Below, one piece after another: positions 1 to 12,599 of a DNA stretch of 64,000 bases; within the stretch, counting starts at the first letter, position 1, and every line of letters starts with the position of its first letter. The stretch is from Stenopsyche tienmushanensis. Its lineage: Eukaryota; Arthropoda; Insecta; Trichoptera; Stenopsychidae. Both the position numbers and the translations under genes were made by a program. The notes under the pieces are model-generated. The model was not told where the DNA came from and did not search any database. It was given only the letters and a program-made list of their open reading frames with translations. The stretch lies in assembly GCA_008973525.1 (NCBI GenBank), contig WACJ01000072.1, positions 1,178,001 to 1,242,000 of the forward strand. The letters run 5' to 3'.

Positions 1-60
1 CCCATTAAATACGGACAAACAAAAAACATTTTTTATATATTAAACTATGCCTATAATATA
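1..60 (-). mobile_element. Helitron-like fragment, cut by window edge
   Basis: Read on the minus strand, this is the 5' part of the dispersed Helitron-like repeat seen at ten other places here. The shared words are a tatata tract, then TGTTTGTCCGTATTTAATG. The element runs off the left edge of the window, so its length and 3' end cannot be judged. Confidence 0.6.
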
Positions 61-1131
61 CAGCTAATTGAGATATTTGCGGATTACGTCTCCTCTTTAG
101 CTGTACTTCAGCTAAAATGTTGAGAAATATTCGTTTTAATACAGATTAATGGGTTTATTTTAAGGCTTTCTAAAAACCATCGTGGAAATTTTGGATATTT
201 TTTTATTCTTATTGATTATGTTAGTTCAGTATTGAAAATTAGCTTCAATTATTATTGTTTCTTTAACAAAAATGTATACATTAGACATTTCAAGGGGCTT
301 TATTATTGCAGTGAACACTAAATGCTCTTGAAACCCATTCATATGTAAAATTTCTTTGTGTTAATGAAAAGAAATTTTTTGCAACCAATACATAATTTTA
401 AAGGAGAAAGCGCAAAAAAATTCAGTTTGATAATTGGAAACTTTTACAGGGTAGAATTTAACTCTCGAAGTCTTAATTACTGTCTTCTTTTTAATTAAAT
501 TTATAATAATGAAATTGGACAACACCAAATTAAAATATCGGATCTTTTTTTCATATTATGTACTTTGCCTACTATTATATATATATATTTAAATTCAATA
601 ATTTCTATCGTTTATGATGAAAATCACATATCTGCTTATAAAATAATCTGCTTATAAAGCAAATCTCAATTTAAATATGGCATTAAATAATTTAAAAAAA
701 ATTTAAATTAACTCATTTTGGTCCGCTCGCTTTTTTTGCGTGGCGCTTTTGCAAGTCTGCTTACGCAAAAACGCGTATTTTATAGTTTGGGCATATTCAT
801 AATTTTGCTAGATTATTGACATTGTAAAAATGACTATCCTTACAAAAATCAAGCTTAAGCTTATTAGGTTTTCACATTATTTGTTTTTATGATATTGCTT
901 TATTTTATTACCGTAATACGCGCACTATAAGTTAAAAACGATTGTATATGAGCTATATTTATGGAGCAAGTTTTTCTGAACGTACTGAAAATTGCTTGTT
1001 TAAGAATTATTTCGATTTTATAAAGGAGTTTCGAAATCCAAAATAATGTATTTGATATATTTAGTTATTGATCGGAACTACATAATTTTATCTCTTTTGT
1101 ATGAAATTTGTATTTTTTTTAAATTAATAAT
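61..1131. other. Gene-free AT-rich stretch
   Basis: AT-rich sequence with short homopolymer and TA runs. No open frame looks coding, and I see no terminal repeat or copy of the other repeat families. I see nothing in it that I can name. Confidence 0.5.
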
Positions 1132-1445
1132 CATGTTGCTGGGTGAATGGATGGGAATAAACGGACGTCGAATAGAATGAATCTCTTCTCTAAATAACTT
1201 TTTATTCCACACGAGATGGAGAAAGATTTGGCTGCAGGAGGGACGACCTCCCGCAGCCAAGGCTAACCGACGACTCTCCCGACTCTCGCCTCCTGTGTGT
1301 CACTACCACCCAACCGGCAACGGTGCACGAGTAAGAAGCGATCCGTAGGTATGCAGATGTAATGTCTCCGTGGGACCACAAGAGATGGCGCTGTTAAAAT
1401 AACACATTGCACCTGAAGAGAGACGGAAGATTAACAGTGCAAAAT
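1132..1445 (-). mobile_element. LTR-like repeat, family A (copy 1)
   Basis: GC-richer segment found in six places (here, 11.0, 11.6, 29.8, 37.6 and 55.7 kb). On the minus strand the order of landmarks is an AACAGCGCCATCT start region, GCACCGTTGCCGG, the GCGGGAGG/CCCGCAGCC pair around a GACGTC-type core, an AATAAA-like box and a GACGCCCGTC box. Length near 350 bp, an internal poly(A)-type signal and scattered single copies fit solo LTRs of a retrotransposon. No gag or pol is next to it, so the class is inferred. Confidence 0.5.
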
Positions 1446-1499
1446 AAGTTATATACTCATTAGTTATAAGAAAAGTTAATAATCCAAGTCAGCAGTTCT

Positions 1500-1736
1500 T
1501 AAACTTATATAGTCCGCGGACCCCCTCTTAAGCAATTTTTTTTTCAGCAGATCCCATTACAACTCTAGTATTTTAATTTTTCAAACTTGATCAAATATTG
1601 GTAAAAAATATCTTTTTAAATAGTTTTCTGTAAATAATTCTACGAAAATATCTTGTTCAAGTATAGATAAATATTTTTTTTATATCATTGCTGACCTCCG
1701 GTAATGGCTTCGTTGATACTTGTTTAAGAACCACCG
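1500..1736. mobile_element. Small hAT-type MITE with 8-bp target duplication
   Basis: The ends are inverted: CAGCAGTTCTTAAAC on the left and GTTTAAGAACCACCG on the right. The flanking 8-mers are atccaagt and atctaagt, which match at 7 of 8 positions. CAG...CTG-like ends with an 8-bp duplication and a GTTCTTAAAC core are the hAT signature. At 237 bp it has no coding room and must have moved using another element's enzyme. A related end lies at 27.8 kb. Confidence 0.7.
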
Positions 1737-3878
1737 ATCTAAGTAATTTTAGCATTAAGAAAATGTTTATAAAAAAAGCTGTATTATATAGTCTCTTCAT
1801 CTACAATGTAAATAAAATCAATCCCGACGATAAATAGTCCACCAATACAGACTCAGGGAAGCATTGGTCCTAAGATCATAAACAATCAAAAACATGGAAC
1901 CCAAGCGGTACTTTATGTGAAAGATAGCGGCTCGGAATGTGTTAATGACAATTTTACTATTCACTCATAGAACTTTTTATATTTAAAATACATGGTTAAA
2001 ATAATATTACTTAGCATTTTATTCTTATATGGAAGACAATGGATGAAAGTTATTTTACCAAATGAAAATCCCTGGACAAAAATCGTCTATATTCGATAAT
2101 AGACATTCAGCAAAATTATAAAGATTGTTGATTTTGCTGAATAAATGTTTGTGTTTACATTTTTGATACACCCAGTAGACAAATTTACAGTCATAAATTT
2201 GAATATAGACTGTCATCTGATAGTGGAATGTCTCATTTCGGCATGGCATCACTTAGGAAAGGGTCCTAAGTATAGTCCCCCTTATAAGTTATTAAGTTGA
2301 CTGAGAATGATAAGGCTTGTGATGGTCGCGGCCGGCCATCTTATCAACTCCGAATTGCCCAAACACCAGCTAATGTTCATTCATCCCTATTCGTAGACAC
2401 TATAAACTTTACTTCTTGAACGATGACTAAAAGTTTTCCTTCTTCCCGATTCTTCGTCCGTCGACGCGACGAAGCCAAATGGTGCCATAAATGTGTTATC
2501 TCCTCCTTCCGCTGAAACAATGAGATCACTGGCAGTCGTTTGCACCAATTTGTAAACGCCCTGATACGCCATCATCTAATTTACGTCCCCATATTTACAT
2601 CGTTACGCGGATGAAAACGATTCGTCATATTTTAGGTGTGAAATATCCAGTGTCATCAAATATTTGGTTCGCCGCAATCGGGCCTGCTCTCATTGCCGTC
2701 ATTTAATTCGGCACAAATTTCATGCGAAAGGCCTATTAAATGAGCTGCGCTAATGTCGGAATATATACTTTAATATGTCATCCTTAGTTGTATTATACAA
2801 ATAGTACGTTTTGTAATTGAATAAAATTGCCCTACGACGTAGTGGAATGGTGAGAATTATGCGTCCATTAAAGGGGTTCATATTTATGCTGGAACAAGGT
2901 TATATTTTATATACCAATATAGGCTGCCTAAGTGCGTAGGGCGCTGTAGGCGTAGATTCCCTAGTAAAAAAGGAGCGAGAGGAAGAAAAGGAGTTTTGCA
3001 AAAAATATTGCGGAATTACCGTATAAAAGATATTTAATGCTTATAAAATTCTATGCATAAATTTCAAAGACCATGAAAACATATTTGTGTGTAATAATCA
3101 GTGCTGAAATATTAAATCTTTACGGTATAAAATTTATTCAAAAAAATCAATTTTGCTTTAGAAACTCCGATTTGGATCCAAATCTGCCCCCAAAAGAATC
3201 CGTTTAGAGTAATTAATTAAACTGAAAAGCATCCATGACAGCTGGTAGAAAATAATTCACCAAAATGCAATGGTGTATAGATGCAGGTTGAAAATATCTT
3301 GAAGAAGACGTTAGTCTATTGAAATTTTTTTAATTAAAACTAGCATACATCATCAATCTCATTATATAATAGCCATACCGTGTATATACTTGTATTTGAT
3401 TTTTTTTGAGGTTGATATTTAACCGCTTGGGCGCGCAATAGTAGAAATCGCCGCTAAAAATGCGGCGCAGCGATATATAGACGTTGAACTAACAACAATT
3501 GTTATTGATGAAATTGTGCGTTTTGAGTATTTATTTAATTTTATATGTTACCAGATCTGTTATTCTTGTTAAGAATTTACGAAAATTGACGTAGCATTCA
3601 AATGCTTCCAATGCTAAAAAATAAATATGGTAAATTGATGGCGGAATGCAAGTTTGGATTGATAATTCACAGGAAAGGGTTACATCCATTTTGTCTGTAT
3701 GATACGTTTATCTCCTCATTCGCTCGATATTGAAACAGTTTTCCTCAGTAGATCGTAGAAAGCTGTTCTAGATAGCTTTGTTGATTTTACTGGGAAGAGC
3801 TTTCTGGAATGCAAAGAGTCCAGTCCATCCTTTCCTAGCTAGGTCGTAGCCAGGCTAGAGTGAAGACATACGTGATGC
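1737..3878. other. Gene-free stretch with a mixed-composition island at about 2.3-2.8 kb
   Basis: No repeat family from this window occurs here. Bases 2300-2770 are less AT-biased and carry a 63-codon open frame on the minus strand (2387-2575) with no recognisable domain. I read this as possible non-coding regulatory DNA, but no motif proves it. Confidence 0.35.
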
Positions 3879-4475
3879 TTAAGGGACGTTTCTACCTTGT
3901 TGGTTCAAAAAAATCTGTTTTTTTCTTCGTGTTTCGGAAAGAACCGATGCTTAAGAATACGTTCAGTGAATTTAAAGTCGAAATAAATGAAATTCGCAAT
4001 GTTATAGGCCAACGAAGAGAAGCTACGCTTCGCGAAGCTGAGGAGAGGAAAAACTTTAAACGCGTTTTTCTCGAAACTACTTTTTCCAAGTTCATGGAAG
4101 TGCTCTCACATGCTCTAGATAAGTATTATTTATGAAATTTGGCAGGCATATGTATAATTAACGTCTTCATCGTATGGACTACAATTATCCAAAAATATCT
4201 AAAATTATTTATTTAATGAACAAAAAACTACAAAAAATATTGGTAAAAACACAATTTTTTCTTCGATTGCTCACTATATTTTTATTTTTTAATATTTCTT
4301 CTTAATTGTAGTCTAAACTATAGATAATATTATACAAAATAAAAATATGTTTCATTTATTTGCTGCAAATCATCTGTTCAGGACTTAAGACTTCCATAGT
4401 GAAGAATGTCATCGTTCGCCCACCGACATACGTGGCTCCCTCTACTCCCACTACCATACTTTGTCAAACTGTATA
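3879..4475 (+). mobile_element. TTAA-flanked element, family T (copy 1, 3' truncated)
   Basis: Begins TTAAGGGACGTTTCTACC, the terminal repeat seen complete at both ends of the copy at 61.8-63.1 kb. The interior matches the other T copies: the CTCGAAACTACTTTTTCCAA block near 4070, the CTTCATCGTATGGACTA block near 4165 and the GAAGAATGTCATCG block near 4400. It stops near 4475 without the right terminal repeat. TTAA target choice is typical of the piggyBac superfamily, but the ends do not look like classical piggyBac ends. An open frame of 91 codons inside looks incidental. Confidence 0.65.
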
Positions 4476-5078
4476 ATAAGGCTTTATAGAGTGTATTGAT
4501 GATAAATTTCTTGATTTTATTTGCAATTATTTTGTCAATGTTTTTATTATCATACCATTTATTAAAATATTTATAATAACTTGCATATCTTGATACTATT
4601 TTTTAAGGGTGGTATTGGTCAGGTAGCGAAGACAAGGTTATTGTATAACAATTGATATAATTATCAATTTTTAGAACTGACGCCTCATACCCTTTATTAA
4701 TAGTAAGCAATAGGAAATATAACTATTTAGAAACGATGTCTTTTTATAAAATATATTTTTTATTGTTATACTGTTAGCAGATGAAATGAAAATAAATTAC
4801 TGGTTGACGATAGAAAGATATTGCTCTTGTGTTTCAACACTGGAAAACGCTCAACGTATTTAATCGACTCTTCAAGTTCTTTATGATCTTTGACTCTACA
4901 GTTTTCCTTTTTCAATCTCTATAAAAAACATTACTTCCTATTGTAGGATGTCTGCAGAGTGCTAATGAATATAGAGTTATAACATGGTTGCAATAGACTG
5001 AAATATTTGAAACTTGCAATCTAAAACATACTTTTTAAACCATTATATTTAAATACAGCTGAAATAGTAATAATCTAA
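4476..5078. other. Gene-free AT-rich stretch
   Basis: No coding signal, terminal repeat or recognised repeat copy seen. Confidence 0.4.
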
Positions 5079-5330
5079 TATGTAAAAAATAATTTCTGTT
5101 TGTTTGTATGCAATGCGCCGTCATACCGTTCATCAGATTGCAATAAAACCTCGTCTACTTATTGCTAAGGATTACGCGAGTAACATAGGTATAGTCTAAT
5201 ATACAAAAATAAAATAGAAAAAGTTTGTTCGTATTTTATGCGCTACCATATCGTTCATTCGATTGCGATAAAACTTTGCCAACTTATTTCTAAATTCTAT
5301 AGCTATATTTATAAAAAAAATTCACGAATA
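5079..5330 (+). mobile_element. Helitron-like fragment with two 5' segments in tandem
   Basis: Two related segments of about 110 bp follow each other. Segment A (from about 5095) has CCGTTCATCAGATTGCAATA and ACGCGAGTAACATAGG. Segment B (from about 5215) has CGTTCATTCGATTGCGATAA. The Helitron 3' hairpin and CTAG end are missing, so this is a 3'-truncated copy. Confidence 0.6.
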
Positions 5331-5802
5331 GCATGTATATACAGAATTATCACCCATACCTTCCTAAATACCGTACACACTTTGATTATAATCTGAATAT
5401 AATTTATATTATCAACGAAATGCATAAATTATATTTAGAGAAATCTGAAATACCCTTTAATGGTCTCTATCCATTTCGATCATAAAACCATTCCTTGTAC
5501 GAATTTAGCAGACTTTCTTATTTTATTTCGGTCTTGAATAGTTTTAATGGCTTTTGCAGCCAGACTATGAGGCTTTGTTATCTTCGCAGATTTATCTCCT
5601 TTATTAAATTTTACTTAGTCTATCGTTATAATTTTTATGATAAAATCACCCTTTAAAATGGCACCATACAAAGATAATATAGAAGTATCTAATAAAATGT
5701 ATTTATTAACTAATACTATTATATTTACGATGATATTATATGAATAAATAAATTGATTATTTCAGGATTTTAATATCTTAATTAACAAAGTTAAAATCTA
5801 AT

Positions 5803-6364
5803 ATGCGAGGCGTGTTCAGAAAGTAAGTGTACTAGATTATTTTTCATGTTTTTTTTTTAGAAAACGTATATTTGAAAAAAAATACAGGATATTATTGATG
5901 CACTTGTTGGCTATTTTTTCACATAAAAACCATCCCGCTCAATGCACGTGGTGAGCCGTAGCTAAGGCTTATTTATGCCCCTCTCGAAGAGCTCTCCGCC
6001 AGCTCCTTTCCCCACTTCAAAACCTCTTTCTGCTCCTGCTTGTCGGTTGAAATTTAATTCCATCCATGTGTGCCTTCAGGGAGATGAAAATATGATAATC
6101 TAAAAGCGCCTGATCAGGGGAATACGAGGGGGGGGGGGGTTGGTTTAAAACGTCCCAACCAAATGAGTTCAGGAGGCAGGATTTCTTACAGAAATCTTAC
6201 ACATAATTGAACAGTACAACTTAAGTATATATACTATCATATTTCTGCGATGTTTGCTCTGTTAGGAGATCTTAATCTACTACTCAGTGTTGCCAGCCTT
6301 CAAAAAAATTAAAACCACAGCCTGTTATGGTCATAATACACTTACTTTCTGAACTTGTCTCGTA
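5803..6364 (-). pseudogene. Second mariner-type element: TIR-bounded remnant with transposase C-terminus
   Basis: Inverted ends GTTCAGAAAGTAAGTGTA (left, from about 5812) and the reverse complement ending near 6364 enclose about 560 bp with TA at the edges. On the minus strand the interior at about 6115-5940 reads, across frameshifts, as a Tc1/mariner C-terminus. A YSPD motif is followed by DYH, a short spacer and SLKAHMDG, then KWGKELAESS further on. This is the catalytic-core end of a mariner-type transposase distinct from the five-copy mariner family here. A poly-G run at 6130-6138 interrupts it. Clearly dead, but the bounded ends show it moved or was mobilised as a unit. Confidence 0.6.
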
Positions 6365-6366
6365 TT

Positions 6367-6403
6367 TGGTTATTTTTATTTTATTTTATTTTATTTTATT
6401 TTA
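6367..6403. repeat. (TTTTA)n microsatellite
   Basis: Seven or so tandem TTTTA units directly right of the mariner-type end. Confidence 0.9.
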
Positions 6404-6539
6404 TTCGGAATACCAACAGCTGATAATACAAAGTAGAAAAATACAATAAACAACTCAAAGCTAATAAAAGATATTCGCCAATAGAAACGAAGTACAAAAA
6501 GAGAGAAAAAAAAAGAGAACAGTCACTAAATACATCTTT

Positions 6540-6780
6540 ACAAAAATAATAATGATAATAATAATAATAACAATTAATAATGTTTAATAATAACAATAAA
6601 AATAGTAATATCCAATAATAAATAAAAACAAATATAATAATCAATAATAATATATAATCATAAATAATAATAATAATAATAAATAATCACAATTAATAAT
6701 AATAATATAATAATAACTGATAATAATAAATAATCACAATTAATAATAATGAAATAATAAAAATAACTAATAATAATTTT
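6540..6780. repeat. Imperfect (AAT)n microsatellite tract
   Basis: About 240 bp built mainly of AAT/ATA units with interruptions, including two near-identical blocks holding taaataatcacaattaat. An 82-codon minus-strand frame across part of it is low-complexity and not a gene. Confidence 0.85.
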
Positions 6781-7074
6781 TTTATAAAGTTTGCATATTA
6801 GGCCCCGAAGCTAAAAAATGAATTGGTAATGGCTTGTTTTGCTGTATTAATTTCAGTATTAAAAAGGTCAAAATTGTAAATTTCACAAAGTTTATTGAAA
6901 TTGTGGCTAGTTCGCAGAGTATAGATATTATAGAGTAGAGCAGAGTATAGGATATTATAGAGTATAGGATATTATATTAGGATAGAATTAATTTTAACAA
7001 GCTTTAGTGGCAAAAGTATCAATTTTTAAATTATATTTTAATTATTAAGAAAGCTACACGTAATTTAAATATGA

Positions 7075-7435
7075 TCTTATATATAAAAATCAACATTTGT
7101 TTGTCCGTATTTAATGCGCTGATATACCGTTCAACCGATTGCGATAAAACTTTGTTAACTTACTGTTTACACTTGCGGAAATAACATAGGCATAGTATTT
7201 TGTTTTTGATGGATGCACCATGTTGGCGCATATTGGTCTGATGAAATGAAGTTTGGGCTGCGGGGACGGGAAGAGGAAGATACTGGCGCAATACGGTGTT
7301 TAAGTCGGTCTTTGAGACTCCCAGCTCTTCGGCTCGCGCTACACGTGACCTGAAGCAATAAACCACGTACTGTGTTTATTTTCAAATAATTATCAAGCGC
7401 TTATGGCATTGCAACGCATGTCGGGTATTCGCTAG
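7075..7435 (+). mobile_element. Complete non-autonomous Helitron-like element
   Basis: Starts TC (7075) after an A and ends CTAG (7435) before a T, the A^T target and TC...CTRR ends of Helitrons. Upstream of the end is a short hairpin, GGCATTGCAACGCATGTC. Only segment B of the 5' region is present. The 361 bp interior carries blocks shared with the copies at 25.9 and 26.9 kb, such as GCGCTACACGTGACCTGAAG. It has no Rep/helicase coding, so it depends on an enzyme from elsewhere. Confidence 0.75.
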
Positions 7436-7658
7436 TATTATATGAAAATATTCTTATAATACTATACGAAATAGGGGATGTGCATGTTGAATGTCAATCA
7501 GATTTATGTTTTGGTCTTGTACTGAAAAAATATCAAGATTTAGGATTATTCCGAAAAGAAAACAAGGCTAAAACTGGATTGAATTGATCTCTCAAATTTC
7601 AAACTGAGCCTTTTCATAAGAGTCTTAAAATTAGTCCGCTATGTCAAGACTGGACTTT

Positions 7659-8145
7659 TTCAACCGGAGAACATACACGCTACGCTCTAATATAAATTCG
7701 CATTTCTGTCTCTGTCAGCGTGTAACAAACTAGATAATGAACCAAGTTCAACAAATGAACCTTAACACTGTTGATAGCATACAATATTTCTTAATTTATT
7801 AGGAATATTTCTTAATGTTCAACATGCATGGTATCTGCTTTCTATTCAACTATTGTTGCTTATTAACGTGTTGCAAAAATAAAATTACTGGATTATCGTA
7901 CAAGCTTGCCATTTTTATTTCTAAAGGAGTAGATTTTGCAAAGGAATGGTGATACTCGACTAATAACGCCACTCCAGAACAGTCAAGGTGGAATAACAAA
8001 CTTGGTTAGCAATAAGAATGATGCGAGTATCTCAATTATCAAAACAAACGCCTGCTCTCAAGACAACATGAACGAAAGTCGTCTTATCTTTGTCGAATGA
8101 GCTTAATAGCTTATCCGACAGTTAATTATACCTAAATTTTATGAC
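7659..8145 (+). mobile_element. LTR-like repeat, family B (copy 1)
   Basis: Shares about 480 bp with the minus-strand copy at 14.4-14.9 kb and the broken copy at 56.1-57.6 kb. Shared landmarks, in order, are ACATACACGCTACGCTCTAA, CACTGTTGATAGCATACAAT, GTGTTGCAAAAATAAAA, GGAGTAGATTTTGCAAAGGA and AGAATGATG(C/T)GAGTATCT. An AATAAAA box in the middle and scattered single copies suggest a solo LTR. No internal retrotransposon gene is seen. Confidence 0.5.
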
Positions 8146-10378
8146 AGTTAAAATATTCTTTAGGATACATTTTTTTGTTGATAGGGTCAAATGATATGAT
8201 ATATATTCATAATTCATTAATATGTACATATAGGGTAGTTGGAAGAAAACTATTATAGCGTATTTATAAAAATGAATAACACAAAGAGTATTGGAGATAT
8301 CAGTATAATTATTTTTTCTATATTTAAAGACAGTCCATTACACGATCGTTATTGTAAAAAAATGTTGGGTTCGCAATTTTAAATAAGTGCTATCCCACCC
8401 TTCTTAAAATAACTGTCGCTTCAGGGGGTGCGTTACCTTGCAAGACTTAAAAATACGATATTTCTAAAATCCTTGAAATGTATATAGAAATTCGAAATGT
8501 TGAAAAGATTCGCGGGTGTATTCAATCAAAAATTAAATTGGCAATAATTGCGACTAGAAAAGAATGTCAATTTCGCTCTTGACGAAGGAGGGCCTTCAGA
8601 CGGCGAGCCCTCAGAGCGAAGAAGTCTGACGATGAATCTTAATTATATTTAATTATCAGTTTCGTGATAAATGTATCGACGTTGAAAGTCCTCGATGTTG
8701 CGAAGACAAAGGGGAGCTCCTGGAAGTCCTTGAGATAAGGATCAGTCTGTTCGCTTCGTAAATACCAAGTGCCAAAGTGACAGAAAGAATAATACCGAAC
8801 AGCCAGGGGCGTGCCTTGTTCGGGGCTTATCGGCACCTAGTATCTGCCTGAGCCAACTTTATTTGGGGGTCCACAATGACAAATCTCGCCTTCCAGCATG
8901 ATGAAGAGAAATCTCCGCAAAACTTCGCCAAGAAGAAAAATAGACAATCGTCACTTCTTTTTTCATTTTTTTTTACCGAGGAGGGAACGAAATATGCCTT
9001 CGTGGATGCGATACGAAGAGACAATATCATTTCAAATTTTCCACCAAATCAAAGACTCAAACGCTGAAGAAATAGACTGCAAATTAAATATAAAATATAG
9101 ATTTTATATTAATAGAAAACAAATATCATTTGAAAGACACTTCCATTTAAGAATTGCAATTAAGGGATGAAATAAAAATGAAACGTTATCAGAGAGCATG
9201 AAATTAAATTGATATCATTTGGAAGTATCAAATGATTTTAATAAATCGCCCAAGAACAGAAGTTTCAAACGCGTTATTTAAAAATATTATTTAAAAAAAA
9301 ACATCAATCTTCTAGTAAATAACATCCTAAGATTAGAAAGGAAAAAAATCGCAACACCCTCCTTCATTGTGAAGCATAGATATAAGCTATCAAATGTGAT
9401 CGATAAAAGTTGACAAGGGATGCTCTTAAACCATCAAAGATGAGAGCCAAGAGAAGAGGGTGAATATTTAAAGATTAATAAAGCGTATTCCAATAAAAAT
9501 ATAATGCATTATTTTTAAACGCCATTGCGGATTTATTTATACAAATATGCATTCAATATTAACGACATTTGAATTTTGTATAATGTGCAAGAAAGCTCAC
9601 TCCATACGGACATGGATGAGTACAAAAAAACTGTATTTTAAATGAAAGTTTCTGTACATTTTCAGTCAAACTATCCTAATTGGATTCGAATCGATGATCT
9701 CTAACTGTTGGAATGCTTCTTCTACATACTGAGTTATTAAGCTCTTATATTTTGGTAAATTTTATTAATACATATGTATTAAATTGTAGTAATTTAGACT
9801 ATCTGGCGGTTAGGGATGTGATAAAAAATTACAATGAAAGCTATAAATTTTTCCTACATTTTCACAAGGGCCCTATATATATATAGATTTTCTCGTAAAG
9901 AAGTGTGCCACGTTTTCTAATTGCTCAAAGATCAACCGTGATTGATAGAGGTATAAGTTCTACTATTTGAAATTGAAAAGGGTAATATATTCTTTAATTG
10001 CCTTTAAACATTAAATCGTTTTTGCTACTTCTATTGTTTGCAATGACTTTCAAAAGAATGGCACCAACAAAAAAAACCGCTAGCTTTTTGTATGAGTTCA
10101 AATTTGGACACAATGCAGTGAAAGCAGGTGGAAATATTTACTGAGCATTCGGAGAAGGATAAATTTAAGAAATAATAATTCGAAAAGGGCAAAAATAATG
10201 TCGAAAGAGGGAAGATAAAAATGCTGGAAGACAAGGGGGTGCCACTCGAATTGTCAGAAGGCTAAAATTGAGCCGCTTGGAAGTGTTTTCTTCGTTGATA
10301 AATTCAAATACATAACAGTAGTAGCTATTGACACTAAAATATGTAGAAGTAATCTGGTAGCACTTATAAATGATCATA
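8146..10378. other. Gene-free stretch
   Basis: AT-rich with a mixed-composition part at about 8570-9060. Overlapping open frames of 63-90 codons there have no recognisable domain, no splice-bounded structure and no repeat partner in the window. I cannot assign a function. Confidence 0.35.
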
Positions 10379-10490
10379 GAGTCGCCAGACTGTCATAATG
10401 ATAGTCCAGAAACACGCTAGAATACAACTATTCAACTATCCACATATATCAGATGATCCTCAATTTATGCTACCAGCTCTCGGTATAATA
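10379..10490 (+). repeat. Dispersed repeat R1 (copy 1)
   Basis: About 110 bp matching 51571-51677 on the other strand. Shared words include GTCGCCAGACTGTCATAATG and CCTCAATTTAT. Neither copy has obvious terminal repeats. Unclassified. Confidence 0.6.
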
Positions 10491-11019
10491 TCCATTATCG
10501 CATGTTAGCAAACTTAATTAGATATTTTTCAGGAAAAGGATTTTTCAAATGGTAGTTTTCCATTATCTTCCAAATGTGATTAATTCTCGATAGAATCACA
10601 TGAATAGATATTTTAATTATGGGGGAATATTTGAGTGATTTGCGAAATTATTAGTATTTATTTATTATTTATTCTCAAAATATAATAATTAATTGACGAA
10701 TTTCTGAAGATATTGCCGTTTAGATAGTGGGCTGCAAAAATGATTGAAATAATTGCCATCGCTACCTTATCTTGATTTGGAAGCAACCCAGAAGCCGTTC
10801 ATATAAATTGACCGAGAGTGTAGGCGTAATCATTATTTATTACAAATGTTTTTTTTAAAATTATAATAAACGATCCTATTTAATTGTATTGAAATATATC
10901 CGCAATTTTAGCTAAAAGTCGTGATTCTTGCGGTATGTGGGATAAATCCGAATGTCGCACTTGTGAGATATCCACATTGATTTGGAACAGCGATATTTTT
11001 CGTCTCTTTTTAGGCGCAA

Positions 11020-11394
11020 TTTGCTATTTTAACAGCGCCATCTCTTGTGGCACTACGGAGACATTGCACCTGCATATCGACGGATCGCTTCTTGCATGTG
11101 CACCGTTGCCGGTTGGGTAGTGACGCGCAGGAGGCGGGAGTCGGGAGAGTCGTCGGTTAGCCTTGGCTGCGGGAAGTCATCCCTCCCGCAGCCAAATCTC
11201 TCTATCTCGTGTGGAATATATAGTTATTTAGAGAAGAGGGTCTTTCTATTCGACGCCCGTCTATTCTCATCCATTCGTCCAATAACATCACGGCCCGATA
11301 AAAAAAACGGACCCGTGCGCTAGCGCGGTCATCCCGACGAGCACGTGGGGGCGGGGAGCCACCCGGGGACTCTGCCCCCGTTCCTATGTAACAC
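11020..11394 (+). mobile_element. LTR-like repeat, family A (copy 2)
   Basis: Longest and cleanest family A copy: AACAGCGCCATCTCTTGTGG at the left, GCACCGTTGCCGGTTGGGTA, the CCTTGGCTGCGGGA block, then GACGCCCGTC and a GC-rich right part (about 11290-11390) shared with 37.8-37.9 kb. A 92-codon open frame runs through it, but other copies are not open in that frame, so I do not call it coding. It converges on copy 3, which has the opposite orientation 250 bp away. Confidence 0.55.
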
Positions 11395-11639
11395 TACAAT
11401 ATACATACATTTGATATTGTAGATACACTTATGAAGGCTACCTAAAATCTATTTTATCTACCGTAATGAATTAATGTTAAATCGATGTATAATTTAGTAT
11501 CGTTGTATTGAGTTATAATGTAGGGCACCGCTGACTATCAGCACTCTTCGTTGTTGTGACGGATGCCGCCTGTCCGGTCGCGGAGCTTGCAATGGGGGGT
11601 CATTCGAAGGCATGGCGTTTCGTATCATTTAGCTCGAAG

Positions 11640-12010
11640 ACAAGAACGCACGGGTCCGTTCTTCTATTGGATTATGTGCAGCCAGACGGATGGATGGGAG
11701 TGGACGGGCGCCGAACAAAAATACTCTCTTCTCTAGGTACATTTTTATTCAGAACGAGAGAGAGAGCGATCTGGCTGCGAGAAGGACGTTCTTCCGCAGC
11801 CAAGGCTAACCTCTTGCACGTCACCACCCAACCGGCAACGGTGCACGCGCAACAAGCGATCAATCGGTATTGCGGATGCAATGTCCCCGCAGCGCCACAG
11901 AAGATGGCGCAACAGCGATCTTCTGTGGCGCTGTTGCACACTACACCTAAAGCAAAATAGCACATTGCACCTAAAGAGAGATGGAAGATGACGCTGTTAA
12001 TTTGGCGAAT
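11640..12010 (-). mobile_element. LTR-like repeat, family A (copy 3, inverted)
   Basis: Same landmarks as copy 2 on the opposite strand (GACGGATGGATGGGAGTGGA, CCGCAGCCAAGGCTAACC, CCGGCAACGGTGCACGCG). It also has a local duplication of AACAGCGATCTTCTGTGGCG-type sequence near 11905-11935. A 134-codon plus-strand frame (11556-11960) lies on the antisense of this repeat and is probably incidental. Confidence 0.55.
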
Positions 12011-12599
12011 TAAATCCGCTCAGACCAACAGCGCTATTGCGTGGGTGTGGTAAATCGCCCACGTTACAGCACTTTTTGCAAGTGTTGACAACGACAATAT
12101 TTTGGTGTCCATCATTAAGAGGGTTAATTTAGTAATTTATCTAATCTTAAATCTATTTTCAGTGGATGTATACTAAGTATAATAATGCTTTTGTGGTTAC
12201 GACGCATCATTGTATTAAGATGCTGAGTGTGCATTGATAAGATAAAGTTTTAGTGGATATCATTTTGAAGTCAATTGCCAAGACGTGAACTCCACTTTTG
12301 GTGCTTTTTTCAGTTGCTTTGCCAATATTTTTAATTGCCACTTTTAGCAGACGGTTGATGCTTTCTGGGGGAATATCTCTTAGTCTGCAGCAACTTTGTA
12401 TTCGTGCGAAAAGTAATTAAAAGGCGATTTATATAGTGGGAAGTGCATTCACTGTGGTGTATTCGAGGAAGTTGTCTTCCTCTTAACGACCTTCCACTCT
12501 TTGTATCAAAGCACTTTATTTGAAGCTCGGTATTATTGCTGGTTGTAAAATAAGGACATTGGGGACTTAATGCGAGGTTTAGTGCACATCCAAAGGACA

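Noticed and set aside
2387..2575. Possible exon on the minus strand (balanced composition)
   Set aside because: The frame has no domain, no convincing splice sites at both ends and no partner exon nearby. Left as part of a unique island.
6540..6780. AAT tract as a CRISPR-like or regulatory array
   Set aside because: It is a simple trinucleotide microsatellite with interruptions. There are no spacers or regular unit length.
9660..9720. GGATTCGAATC as a possible tRNA B-box
   Set aside because: No matching A-box or acceptor stem at tRNA spacing was found.
11556..11960. 134-codon plus-strand open frame, the second longest complete one in the window
   Set aside because: It lies on the antisense of LTR-like repeat A copy 3. 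Other copies are not open in this frame, and the GC-rich sequence gives long open frames by chance.
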